Of a DNA stretch of 64,000 nt, positions 11,901 to 21,245 are shown in pieces. Source of the DNA: Cafeteria roenbergensis (lineage: Eukaryota; Sar; Bigyra; Bicosoecida; Cafeteriaceae). A program made the position numbers and the translations under genes. The notes below the pieces were generated by a model that was not told the origin of the DNA, did not search any database, and was given only the letters and a program-made list of their open reading frames with translations. The stretch's first letter is position 1. Every line of letters begins with the position of its first letter. Where the stretch lies: assembly GCA_008330645.1 (NCBI GenBank), contig VLTN01000026.1:310001-374000 (forward strand), written 5' to 3'.

Positions 11901-13783
11901 TCCAGCGGGTGTTTCGCGGCCGCCGCGGCAGAGCCGCTGTTCGCCGCATGGTCCAATCGCGGTTTCGCCAGGAAATGGCAAAGATTCGGAAGGAGCGGAA
12001 GCGGCTGCAGAGCCTCCGCGAGGCCGCCATGGCCCGGCGCATTCAGCGCATGGCCCGCGGCCGGATTCGGCGAAACCGCGCGAGGGAGCTGCGTGTCATG
12101 CTGTGGGCGAAGCGGAGGCAGGAGGAGGAGTTCGACGCGTTCGAGAAGCGGCAGGAGCTGGAGCGGCGCATCGCCGAGGCGCAGGAGGCGGAGCGCGTGG
12201 CCGCGGAGCTGGCGGCGGCTCGGGCCAAGGACCTTGCGGAGGAGGAGGCGGAGGCGAGCCGGAGGTTCATGCGCATTCAGCGGTTTCAGCGGGAGAAGCG
12301 CACAGCTCTGCAGGCACGCCGGCAGGACCTGCTGGACCTGGACGCGGAGTGCGCGCGGCGCACGAGAGTGGCCAAGGAGAAGTTCGCCCAGGGCCGCGAG
12401 GAGGCCGAGAAGGCCCGGACCGACCAGCTGGTGAAGCTGCTGCGGGACCTGGCCTTCGAGAAGCCCCACCTGAGCGAGGCGGTGTCCTACCTCGACGACT
12501 CGCCCGAGACTGTGCCGGGGGCGCCCACGGGAGGCGTGGGGTGGCGGAATTTCAGCGCCGGCGCGCACGAGGCGGCGGCCGCAGCGGCGGCCGCCGCAGC
12601 CGGAGACAAGTCCGCCGCAGCCGGAAGCGCCGCTTTCACCGCGGAGGAGATCAGAGAGCAGGCTGAGATCGCCGCTCGCGTGGAAGCCATCGCCAAGGAG
12701 GAGCTGGAGCGCATTCAGGAGGCCGTCCGCTCTGGCGTCAGCAACCGCCGCAGCAAGTCGCACGAGTGCGATGCTTACGTGGCCGCCATATCCAAAGTCG
12801 TCACGGACGAAGTTGCCAAGGTGGCTGCCGAAACCGCCGACAGCGAGCAGCGCGCCATGGACGAGGTGGCGGCGTTCCGCCGGGCAGAGCGGAAGCGCAT
12901 TGAGGCCCGCCTGGCCAGGCGCATGCTTCCGACGGAGCAGGAGGCGGCCGGCATGCTGCAGCTGGCGTGGCGAGCGCGCCGCGCCCGGGACGCGCTGGCA
13001 GCGGCAGTGCGCAGCGGTTACACCAAAAGGTGGGACGAGACTCGCGTCTGCTTCGTCTACGTCAACAAGCTGTCAGGTACGAGCCACACTCGCCGCCCGG
13101 CCGTCTTCGGACCCTATGACATTCGCGCGGAGGGCCTGGGGCACGACGAGGAGGCAGAGCTGCAGGTGCGAGCGAGGGCGGCTCACGGGCCGGACGGCGG
13201 GCCCGTGGGGGGCGCCGACGGCGCCTTGGGGGTGGGGGCCTTTGCGGATGAAACCGCGGCGGCTGCTGCAGCGGCGGCGGCCAAGGGCATCGCCGGGGAC
13301 ATGCTTCCCGAGGAGGACCTGCTGGAGGCGAGAAGGGCGCAGGCGGAGGCGGAGGCTGCCCAGGCGGAGGAGGAGGAGCAGCAGGCTGGCGGGGCAGCGG
13401 CAGCGGCTGCGGCAACGGCAGCTGCGTCTGGCCACGACGGGTATGGCCACGCGGTGCCCGGGTACGATGGCTGGGGCGACCCAGCTGCGGATGGCGGCTG
13501 GGGCGATGCCGCGGCGGCCGGCGAGGGCTGGGGCGACCCCGCGGCGGCGACCGGGCAATGGGGCACAGCGGATCAAGGCGGCTCCGGATACGGCGGGGCT
13601 GGTGGATGGGACGACGCTGCCGCTGATGCTGACGGGACGGCCGGCAGCGGCTGGGCCCCGGGGTCAGGTGGCGAAGTGTGGTGGCAGGACGATGGCCAAG
13701 GCGGCGGCTACTACACGGACGGGCTTGGCTACTGGGACGAGGCTGGGGCATACCTGCTGTTTGATGTGGACGCTGCGCAGTGA
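5942..13783 (+). CDS. Giant IQ-motif / WW-like coiled-coil protein
   Basis: One uninterrupted exon of about 2613 residues. The N-terminal two thirds are low-complexity Ser/Ala/Gly/Arg sequence broken by helical segments, for example around RRAEAELRRKERRRLRRQR. From about 1870 there are Trp/Arg-rich helices (RRWTCLRLNSVVESWMLYV, FRKWRRLATTD) reminiscent of Sfi1-type centrin-binding repeats. Three IQ motifs follow near 1953-2050: AAKRIQSTWRMFWFG, AATDIQRVFRGRRGRAA and MARRIQRMARGRIRRN. A long charged coiled coil comes next. A last IQ-like segment (LQLAWRARRARDAL, near 2340) leads directly into a WW-like fold near 2358-2395 with KRWDETRVCFVYVN and HTRRP. The tail has four Gly-Trp repeats such as DGWGDPAADGGWGD. 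A calmodulin- or centrin-binding cytoskeletal or flagellar role is likely but not shown. The start codon is uncertain (5747 is also in frame). Confidence 0.8.
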   Translation: MAASPGAASLPAVRSGRPSPSGAPPASSLLRRMNRTPTKSRFASAAASTDRGDFKDPFEGLPPVSTVDPMLSMTRPAFAHAHRDVWSSGSKIILSSFQAPAGHDRSGPAAASGAASLAPGQHASPGRAGRPRAALAPPVSPVTSGPPAAGRAPFSSPPPAASSARAARGSSSARGAAGIALSARRQGRAGALTPARDAPSGPGQAPNSARSAASSTDTFRLDIVDEVSDADRRATERRHHDDALVKRYLAAKRARDGVAQRDRAERAELYANTRDAVKWRAIFQLHCHLTTLSDPGLDPTKPLLDEPQRKAADARQRRAEAELRRKERRRLRRQRMQARRAELIRKQQLRLRAAMAAAAAAASSPPPGASSSSSSSPSRLPSSAESATASALSSGQASPGGGQGREQQAPSGSRGVAAAAVAAALKEERDLQRQMRDSEDGAAGETDSSDDATEVADENFAAVMRAAKAPAGATQSDAAMRAAVMPGPAGAGIPGAYLRPLFAALYKQNPGSSMSQSRFVTTTRGLLLKWAVEAVNKRRAAELAAQARDQAVRQSRLDKAAEAGRRRRMAAAARAAAAAATAAAGSAGGDGGPGSASNGGSRLLGAGIADWDPADGSMPSASTTLVASLRPAWGEDRDQLTGQGAHRRAATSGDGDSSSSWGLSPAQAEARRKVAKRFRPAAASGLASPLRRGFGTVSGTLSGPGRQGIARFGGEFAAVAAVDHRDPRKLARMTFAARQAMEQLGGGGGDSDGSGGERLLEASPRQQQSRALVLTSPPPPTSAPAAASAGALPLVARHGAHAASVAWQSREAGDGRQSRALSDAGSLAVGTPLRGGTGSRGRPLTTATSASSLALPRAPRSAGDSAGKPGAGAGCFDGDASGLAFDQDLARGVAHLAVAERATLRLAIRAFAQELIKPAVRWLETVGQVFAMSGGGGAAAALGGAAGPSTGVPGSASEAREEAAAGGGTLNWREVLVALRVVVDPFALPHQHMRWAFAMHGSSSSLDDRHQPPVRLLSPARRAPAPRTGWATRAQAEAAITSLPQLKPQDSARRRAWLQYIRSLPQEPAEEVPQPSRATTPAGRAATPSSRPPRGAPPGFTGQGRSAPGSVAGSAALPTTPMRSSASTALQLRPDTASTAARGRLPAATGAAATMMRGTSGDASADGPSPAGQELIPAPTPLTMRARNRRQSQVVTRGSAKSTSEFATAVAEGRVDASGVPGPAASGPRAGTGAAVVLPGLGAVRAREAREGDVRRLKWHGVPRGPGGAEIVSKASGSVGPGAGSVVTSLSRGGRAGGRSGKSGGPVRPLWHEGAGESHWPGLTGREDGLVYATAGPADADEEEPADGDKGAGASGGGGGARGNKAAAAAAAEDGPPVDTDEAKRERAKAELAAAAGLGLQQEDLAVVRFTGVPRWPRIRPPAYATITCPARTIIDVVGALVASADRRVEIEDLVMELQSLAFLPPPEPEQLAFVVEEAEDHDRAVAAQEEAERAAIRRAEAIARKAAASRQRDAWQWSDRLYRFLPRRPAPPQWYRNDSAGDADRAAEVARLADARAAESQVFAQRLGVGGTRPAAVRAEQTRLFLEALQRDAALAAGGRSAASSRRSSGVDGAPGPAAAGSADGGSAVTVTRKRRSRRAGAGAGSGLDSLAVLGDGSDEEEAGGGAGGAAARGKRSMITMYRLLEDSLNKGSANWGVEAEASIAAALASDTDVVAVRRLPKLVLSLPNLAIEEPDKKARQAILARDGEAGLLQRSREQLMRRSKYGRLLFQLLGEVVSDDPDHPSGVSLVQKRPGGKPGLQPRGSVTLRAFDSLLLAPPLFKLLRPRNSFELRTEAPACEFEELYDPVIRTYIVQCRDTFRKAMAVRRVVRRWTCLRLNSVVESWMLYVARRRHTRFRLARLTSVLLFVQRREAFRKWRRLATTDAAAERFQNLWRRKRAIAMVRELMPRVAAAKRIQSTWRMFWFGHRLRRQALAQRTKAATDIQRVFRGRRGRAAVRRMVQSRFRQEMAKIRKERKRLQSLREAAMARRIQRMARGRIRRNRARELRVMLWAKRRQEEEFDAFEKRQELERRIAEAQEAERVAAELAAARAKDLAEEEAEASRRFMRIQRFQREKRTALQARRQDLLDLDAECARRTRVAKEKFAQGREEAEKARTDQLVKLLRDLAFEKPHLSEAVSYLDDSPETVPGAPTGGVGWRNFSAGAHEAAAAAAAAAAGDKSAAAGSAAFTAEEIREQAEIAARVEAIAKEELERIQEAVRSGVSNRRSKSHECDAYVAAISKVVTDEVAKVAAETADSEQRAMDEVAAFRRAERKRIEARLARRMLPTEQEAAGMLQLAWRARRARDALAAAVRSGYTKRWDETRVCFVYVNKLSGTSHTRRPAVFGPYDIRAEGLGHDEEAELQVRARAAHGPDGGPVGGADGALGVGAFADETAAAAAAAAAKGIAGDMLPEEDLLEARRAQAEAEAAQAEEEEQQAGGAAAAAAATAAASGHDGYGHAVPGYDGWGDPAADGGWGDAAAAGEGWGDPAAATGQWGTADQGGSGYGGAGGWDDAAADADGTAGSGWAPGSGGEVWWQDDGQGGGYYTDGLGYWDEAGAYLLFDVDAAQ

Positions 13784-13954
13784 GTGGCAAACAGTTAGTG
13801 TGGAGTGTGAGGGCCGGCCGAAAACCGTGGCGCGGGCGGGCTTGCCACGCCAACGGCGCTTAGTTGTGTGTTCCCATCGGCTGAGTGAACAGACGCACGC
13901 CGCTCCGCCGGGCAAAGTGCAACCACGCAATCGATTCAGGACTTGGAGAAAAAG

Positions 13955-13960
13955 AATAAA
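13955..13960 (+). promoter_or_regulatory. Possible polyadenylation signal AATAAA
   Basis: An AATAAA hexamer sits in an A-rich run 172 bases after the stop of the IQ/WW gene and 68 bases before the convergent gene's stop. Such an AT-rich word is rare in this DNA, and the position suits 3'-end formation of the upstream plus-strand gene. Confidence 0.4.
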
Positions 13961-14027
13961 ATGATGCTGCCGAAGCCGGCTCAGCGGTCGGTGGCTGCTG
14001 TTGGGCCCCCGCTCGCGCAAGGGCGTC

Positions 14028-17000
14028 TCATGAGAGGTCGACCTCTTGCAAAGCGTCATCCCCCGCCTCCGAGTCCGGTTGCCTGGCAGATGTCACCTGG
14101 CTGTCCAGCCCCACTGCGTCCATGATCGACTCGTTCTCGCTGGCCGACGCGCCGGCGCCACGCCGCGGGCTGTGCCCTTCATCACTCCCTGTGCCCGACG
14201 ACGACTCCGACTCCTCTTGGGCCTCAGCCACGGCTGGGGGCACAATTGAGGGGCCGTCCTGGGAGCCAGATGGAGACGTTGGCGTGCTGGCCTCGAAGAC
14301 TGCGGGAACATCCTCTGCGGGAAAGAGACGTGCCGCCGCCTTTGCCAAGCCCAGCCTGAGCGCCAGGCGGGAAGAGTGCCGACGAATCGACCGGCTGGCG
14401 AGGTGGTGCCTTTCAGAAATGGACCTTGCAGCTGGCTTCTCCATGTACGCCTCAGCCGGGCGGGGCCTGGGGCCCTCAAACACCGGCACGCGCACGGAGC
14501 CGCTGCCCGACGAAGGAGTGAGCGACAGCGGTGCTGGACTCTCCGGTGTGCGCGTAGGGCCGGTGCCTCCGAGCGGCACGCGTCGGCCAAGCTTGGCCAG
14601 CCACCCCAGTTTCGGACCGGACGGCCCCGAGGCCTCGTCGCTGTCGGTGGCACCAACCTCGACTCGTCGCGGACGGCCGGCCCACTCCGTCGCCGCTTCC
14701 CGCTGGATTTCCATGCTGGGTCTGTTGGTCTCGACTGTGAGCTTCGGGCGCTGCCCAGTCGCCTCACCGGGAGACCCGTCTTCTGCAGCGCCGCGAAGCC
14801 GATGGGACGTGTTGCCCTGGTCGCAAAGTGCCGCCCGAGCCCCGGCCGCGGGCCCGCAATCGTCGTAGACGTGCGGAATGCCCAGCCTCCCCTCGGCGTG
14901 CAGCTGTTGCATGGTTGCAGGCAGTTTGCTTGCAGGGGTGGGCTTGCCCATGCCCAGCTGGAGCATGTCGAACGCGCGGGACGTGTCTGCGTTTCCCAGA
15001 GTGGACAGAACTGCCCCAGGCTCAAGTGGGGGCTCGGGCGGAGTGGCAGGCTGGTGTACGCTCAGATCATCCGATACGCGTCGGCTGCCTCCGACAACAG
15101 AGGCAGTCGGGGCGTGCAGCGAAACGCCGTTGTCCGATTGCGGTGGGGTTGCCGAAGTCGGGTCCACGTAGCCTGGCTGCAGTTCCTCCACGTGCGCCTG
15201 CATGCCCACGCCGTCCTCGAACTGAATCCGCGACTGCTTCTTCTGCGCTGCCGTCCTGTGCTTTCCGTGGGCGGGAACCACGTGGCGCTCCTGTTTGCGC
15301 TTGCGGTACCACTTGAGCCCAAAGTACGACACCGCCAGCAACACAGCCACGCTCCCGAATATGAGGAGTACAGCAAGAGCAGGGGGGAACGGCACGCGAG
15401 GAACCACCACCGGCGGGGCAACGTAGAACTCCTCCACGACAAACCACTGGGATCGTACCATGGGAAGGTTCACGTCCTCGAACTTCGGATCAGTCGATCG
15501 AAACGTGAACTGGAGCTCCAGGCCCTCAGGCACGGGGGACGAAATGCTCAGGTCGTAAAAGAATGCCTTGCCAGAGTTGATGTAGGTCAAGGGGATGTCT
15601 TGCTCTCCGAACAAGTCCACGTAGCGCCCGTTGAGGTCGGGCGTGTACGGGGGGTACAGGTCCGGGTCGAGCTGGCAGAAGATTGACGCGGGCTTCTCGA
15701 ACAGGCGGACTCGACGGTTGTGCCTGTCGTGGACAGCAACGACTGGCTGCACGGGAAAGTTGATGTTGTTTTCGATATCCCGGGAGCTTGTCTTGTTCGG
15801 CTGCTGGTATATGACGATGCGGGCCGGGGTGAACGTGCGTGTTGCCTTTTCTCCCGCCCACGTCGCGTCGTCCACGCGCACTATGCCTGTGTTGTTGACG
15901 CCTTCTCGCTGCAAAAGGTCGTTCAGGTAGAATCGGGACCCTGAGCCGTCCGGAAGCGGCCGTCCAAGTGGAGCTGTGACATTCCGAGAAGTCAGCATGC
16001 GGCTGCCCGAGACACGGCCACCCACTCGGAGCCGGGCGGGGGGTGGCCCCCACCACGGTGAGCCCGGCATTGGCCGCCTGGAGCCTGCAGGGGCCTGATT
16101 CGAGGCAGCCGCTCGACGGCGCAACGTGGGCTCTTCGTTGAGGAATTTATCCTCGTCCCCTGCCTGGAACAGCGTGTCGACGCCATACACTCCTCGCCGG
16201 ATAGGGTTGCCCCGCTTGTCCAAGTCGATGTAGGCGTTCTCAATATTCTGCACGCGCTCGTGGTACAGCTCCCCTTCGTAGGGCTCGCAGTACAAATAAA
16301 ACCGAAACCGTGTCGCGTACACCAAGTCGGTGGTGGCACTCATGAGCTGGCCCGTGTACCCCACCCGAAGCTCGGTGTCGTTGCTTCGCTCGCCATACGT
16401 CCGGGGCACCGTCAAGTCAACCATGCTGTCTGTCGCCAGGTTCGGCATGGGCAGGTCGAAAAAGAGCGACAGCGCTCGTACGAACACCTGCATGACAAGG
16501 GCGGCCTTGTCTTGGCCGTAGATGTCAAACCCGCCGCGCACGGCTGTGGCAAAGTGCTCTTGCCCCGCGACGTTGAAGAGACGCGTCGGCGAGCAGAAGC
16601 GTTCATTTCCCATCTTGTCGTTCCGCAGACACCTTGTCGACTGACACTCGAAACCCTTGTCGCAGGCATACCCGTCCTGGCAGAGTCCGAAACAATTGCC
16701 GCCACAGTCGGTGTCGGTCTCGCCTTCGTTCTTCACTCCGTCGTAGCACCGCGATGGCGCGCATTCGCGTTCGTCGCCGGTGCCCAGGCAAATCCCCGAG
16801 ATGCAGTCGCTCCCGGTGTAGCAGAAGCTCCTTGTGATGCACCCGGCACAAGTGCCGCCGCAGTCTGCGCGCGCGGGGAGGGGGGGGAGCGAGCGGAGGA
16901 GGCCGAGAGCATCGCCGCCTACCGAGGCAATCGGGCCTCGCACCCGCCACAAGAAGGCGACGGCCTTGGCAGGATGCAGCGGAGCAGAGTTGTGGTCACG

Positions 17001-17296
17001 GGCTCGAGAGGAGCAGGGAACTCGCGCATACTGTGCCATGTGCATCACGCGTGCCGACCGAAGCGGGCCTCACCGGTTCCCGTTTCGAAGCCGTTTCTGA
17101 CCTTGTCCTGGCACGTTGGCGCAGCGCAGACATTCTGAAAGCACAGTTGGCTTTCGCAGTCGGCGTCCTTGCTGCAGTACCCCCCGTCCCGCACCAGGGT
17201 AGCGGCGCCGGCCACGCGAGCCAGCGCAACCGCTGCAAGCAGCGAGAGCCACGCCCGAGCTTGGACGCGCCTCCCGCGAGGCGCTCGCGCGCCCAT
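14028..17296 (-). CDS. Secreted single-pass membrane protein with NGxETDxDCGG cysteine repeats
   Basis: Two exons, 17296-17074 and 16864-14028 on the minus strand, give about 1019 residues. The 209 bp phase-1 intron has GTGAGG and CGCAG ends, and splicing completes the motif ETGTDCGGTCAGC. A signal peptide is clear (WLSLLAAVALARVAGA). The mature N-terminus has cysteine-rich units of the form CxDxVxNGxETDxDCGGxCxxC...DCxSxxC (about residues 40-150), a pattern I know mainly from secreted bacterial proteins. An extracellular region of about 450 residues of unknown fold follows, with probable N-glycosylation sites such as NDT. One transmembrane helix (ALAVLLIFGSVAVLLAVSYF) leads into KWYRKRKQER, then a cytoplasmic tail of about 400 Ser/Pro-rich residues. 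The layout suggests a receptor or adhesin. Its promoter is shared with the LYR/AlgH gene. Confidence 0.8.
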
Positions 17297-17498
17297 TCGG
17301 GGAATCTTGGCGAGCCACACGGCTCGCCGAGGTAGGGTGAGCTGCAGGCGAGGCAACGCGAGTGCTCGCGCCCGGAACCGCTCCGAATTCGCTGGCCAGC
17401 TGCTGGCCTGTTCCGACCCGCCCGGAGAGCGCAGGGCGCACCCCGCAGCGGCACCGTGCACAGCCCGCGCCGACCGGGCCAGGGCCCGTGCAGCAATA
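17297..17498. promoter_or_regulatory. Divergent promoter region (202 bp)
   Basis: This is the entire space between the start codons of the cysteine-rich membrane protein (-) and the LYR/AlgH fusion (+). It must contain both transcription starts. No core element is recognisable. Confidence 0.4.
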
Positions 17499-20400
17499 AT
17501 GTCGGCCACTGAGCGGCGCCTCGCGCTGCGGCTGTACCGCGAGCTGCTCAGGCATGCCGAGGCGTACGAGGCGCGTCCCGAACTCAAAGTGAGCAAGTGC
17601 GCCTGTGGGCTGGCCCGATAGGTCGATTACCCTCGTCAGCACCCGATTCGAGGGGGCGCCGAATGCCCGCGGCCCCTCGCTTGGGTGGGGGGGCTCTTGG
17701 TCCGGCCCATCGTGTCTGCCGGTCCAAGCTTCGCATGCGCAACTCGCACCTCCAAGCTGACGCTCTGCTGCGCGCCGAACGCGCTCCGGTCAGGCCGGCG
17801 GCGCCAATTTCCCGGCAGGCGGGTGGTGGCGCTGCGTTGAAACTCTTTCCTGACTGTGCGCGGGTCGGAGAGGGTCGGAGCACTGCCAAGCACCGCCCGA
17901 CGCCCCTGTTCGACGGCCGGGCGCCACGTCCGCGCTGCTCTGGCCGAGCGCGCCCGCGCCAGTCTGTGCCTGCAAGGCCGCGTCTTGATGCGCAGCCCGG
18001 CGGTGCTGCCTGCGTGCGTCTTGCGTCCCTACGGCGAGCTTGGGCTCGTGCACGACGAGGGACGAGGCCGGTTCGCACTATTCGGCCAGTCCTCTCAGTC
18101 CCGACCCCCCCCCACCCCCACCCACCCCCCCCACGGCCCGGCCCGGCCCGCCTTCGCTCCCACCGCCTTGCCCGCAGGCCGTCGTCCGAGCATCGATGAC
18201 CCAGTCGCCCGCCGCGCGACCCGGAGCCCTGCCGTCCCTCGCGTCGGGCCCAGTGGCGCTGGGCTCCTCGGCTGGCCCCGCGACCGCGCAGCGCGCCAGC
18301 CGCGCCGCGTCTGCCTTTTCCCACGCTGGTTCGGCAGGAATGCCGCCGGCGGAGCACCCCGGGCCCGCTCGGTTCATTCTCCCCGGCGGGAGGCGCACCT
18401 ACGTCCCGGGCGTGGACTTCGTGCTCGCCGTGAGACAGGCCTTCCGCAGACCCCTCCGCGCCGGCGAGACTGCGGACCAGCGCATCGACGAGGCCCTGGC
18501 TGCGCTGCGCATCAGCGGGCGCACCATCAGCATCGCCAGGGCAGAGGGACTGCTCCGGCCTGGCGAGACCTTTCCCGCGGACTGCCCGGCAGCCGCAGCC
18601 GAACTGAGGCGAAGCCGCGCGGAGCCCGTCCCGGAGGACGTGGACCTGTCGGCCTCTGGGGCAGGCCGCGGGCCGCTTCCGAGCGGCCGCGTGGCTGCAG
18701 CGGAGGCGCCAATTCCCGGAACATTCCTCGTCGCGCACCCGGCCATGGCGGACGCGCGCTTCTGCCGCACCGTCGTCATGGTCCTGGACTGGAACCCCAA
18801 GGCAGGCGCAGTGGGAGTGGTGGTCAACCCGACAGCGTTGCTCACCCGACTGCCCCCGCTCGCATCGCTCGGGCTGCCGGCCAACGCTGCAGCCCGGCAG
18901 CTCACCGCCGCAGCGCTGGGCCGGCTGGGCGGGCCTTCGGGGCGCACGCGCCGCCCCGGCCGCCGGCGCCCGATGGCTCCCGAGGCGGTGGAGGACATCG
19001 TCGCCTCCAACGGCTGGCCTGAGCGCCAGCCCGCTGCACACGACCGGGGCACCGCCGCCGCCACCGCCGCCGCCACCACCGCTGCTGCCGACGCTGCGGA
19101 GCAAGCAGCTGCTGCGCCTGTGAGCTCAGCTACAACTGCGAACGCATCGAAGCCGTCGGCTTGCTCGGCTGAACAGCCGGAGGACGAGGCGCTGGGGGGG
19201 GCGCGCGGCGAGGCGGCGCCAGGGAGCGACGGCTCCCCGGCCGTGGCGATGATGGGGGCGAGACCGGCGAGCGATGGGGCCGTCATTGAGGAACACTTTC
19301 ACTTGCCGGCCGGGGCGAAGCTTCGCGAGTCGCTGGCCTGGTGGATGCTGCAGCGGACCCGCCATTCTCTGCCCGACGACCTCCGCGCAGCCGCTGCTTC
19401 TGCTGCTCCGGCTGCTAGTCCTGCGGCTTTCGCAGCCCCTTCCAGTGTAGCTCCCGGAGCAGCAGCCGCTGAGCGCCCTCGCTGGGCAGTTCCCGTGGCG
19501 TCTGGGGACATCGAGACCCTTCCAGCCCTCTTCGTCCCGGGCCTCAGGACCGCAACTGACGCGCCGGTGCGCGTGGCCGACGCTCAGACCTACCTCCGCC
19601 GCCGCGCAGAGCAGGCGCGCGAAACCGGAGAGCGCCTGCTGGAGCGGCGCGCGGCGCTGGACCGCGTCGCAGCGGCAGAGGCAGACAGTGCGGAGGCGGC
19701 GCTGGACCCGGCCGGAGCAACCGCCGAACGCGAGGGCACCCGTCCCGGCGTGATTGCAGCGCTCGGCCAATGGATTCGCCGGCTCGCTGGGAGCTCCGCT
19801 CGCGACACCGCTGTGCCGACCGCTCCAGCTGCCACCGGCGCCACAGCCCCTTCCCAAGCCGCTTCTGCTGCCAGCGCCGCCCCTGGGCCCGCGGACACGC
19901 TTGCGGCGATCGAGGAGGCTGAGCGGAGGGCTGCGATCGACCAGCTGCTCGTGGGCGTCAATGTCCTTCCCGGCGGCCCTGTGAGCGGTTTCACGCTGCT
20001 CCACCGGTTCGGCCCGGCTGCCGTGCACTCCATCTCCGGGCTGCCGGCGGCATCGCTGGGCGACGCTCCCTCCGCCCCGGCGCACGGTGCCACGGGCCGC
20101 AGCACGACCGGCGAGGACGGCTCGCTGAGTCGCCGAGTCGCGGTGATGAAGGCAATCAGAAGCGACTCTCTCCGCAAGGCGGTCCAGGACGAAGCAACGC
20201 GCAGGGTCGTCACCCCCATCACCAGGCCATCAACCCTACTGCAACAGCCCAAGGGCGGCAAAGGCAGCGCAGGCGCCTCGGGCCAAGCCGCCGGCGATTC
20301 AGCCGCACACACGAAGCCGCGCCTCCACCGGACGCAGGGCAGGCGCCGCGGCAGGGCCATCCACGCGCCCGCTCGCACCGTCGGCAGTGCCGCCCCGCCC

Positions 20401-21213
20401 GTAGCCCCGGCCGCGGCCCGCGACGCCGCGTCGGTGTCCTGGCCGTCCCAGAGCATCTTCGTCGACGGCAGCCCGGCAGAGCTGGGAGAAGGCGCCATGG
20501 CCGCTCTTCGCAATGCGATTGTCCAAGGACAGTCGCTCCCCAGCCACCAGCCAGTCGGCCAGGCATCGGCCCGCGCGGCCGCCGACCTTCGCGACGACGA
20601 CGCCGTCGCCTTTGAGGGGCTGGCCTCGTGGTCAGCGGGGCAGCTCGAGGCCGAGCTGGCAGAGGGGTCCTGGTTCAACGTTCACGTGGACGACGTGTGG
20701 TCGCTGGTGCGGCAGGGGGCTGGTCTCCACGTGGACCACCCCTTCGTGCCCACCGCGTGGCCCTCGCGCGACGGATCAAGCGCCGATGCCGACGCCAAAG
20801 CGGACAGCGCGCCGACGGGAGCGGACCTGTGGACCGCAGTGCTGTCGTCCCTCGGAGGGGAGTATGCGGCCCTGGCGCACGCACACGTTGCGGCAGGCAG
20901 CGCGGAGCTTGGGGAGGAGGACGCTGACCACACGGCCAAGCGAAAGTCCGCACTTGGGTCGCTCGCTGGGGCAGAAGAGGCGGGCGAGGCGGAGGCCGGA
21001 CAGGCTGGTCCAGCATCGTTCGACTTTGGCGTGGTCTGGAGCGACGAGGAGGACGAGGCGGCAGACATCATGACCGAGGCTGCGGAGTTCGACGACGGAG
21101 ACGTGTCTCGCACGATCGAGAGACGCCGGCGGGCTGCGGAGAGCCTCATGAGCGACGCAGTGGACAGCGCAAAGGCCGGGGGCATGGGCGGGCTCGCTGC
21201 GATGCTGGGCACA

Positions 21214-21245
<32 letters not shown>

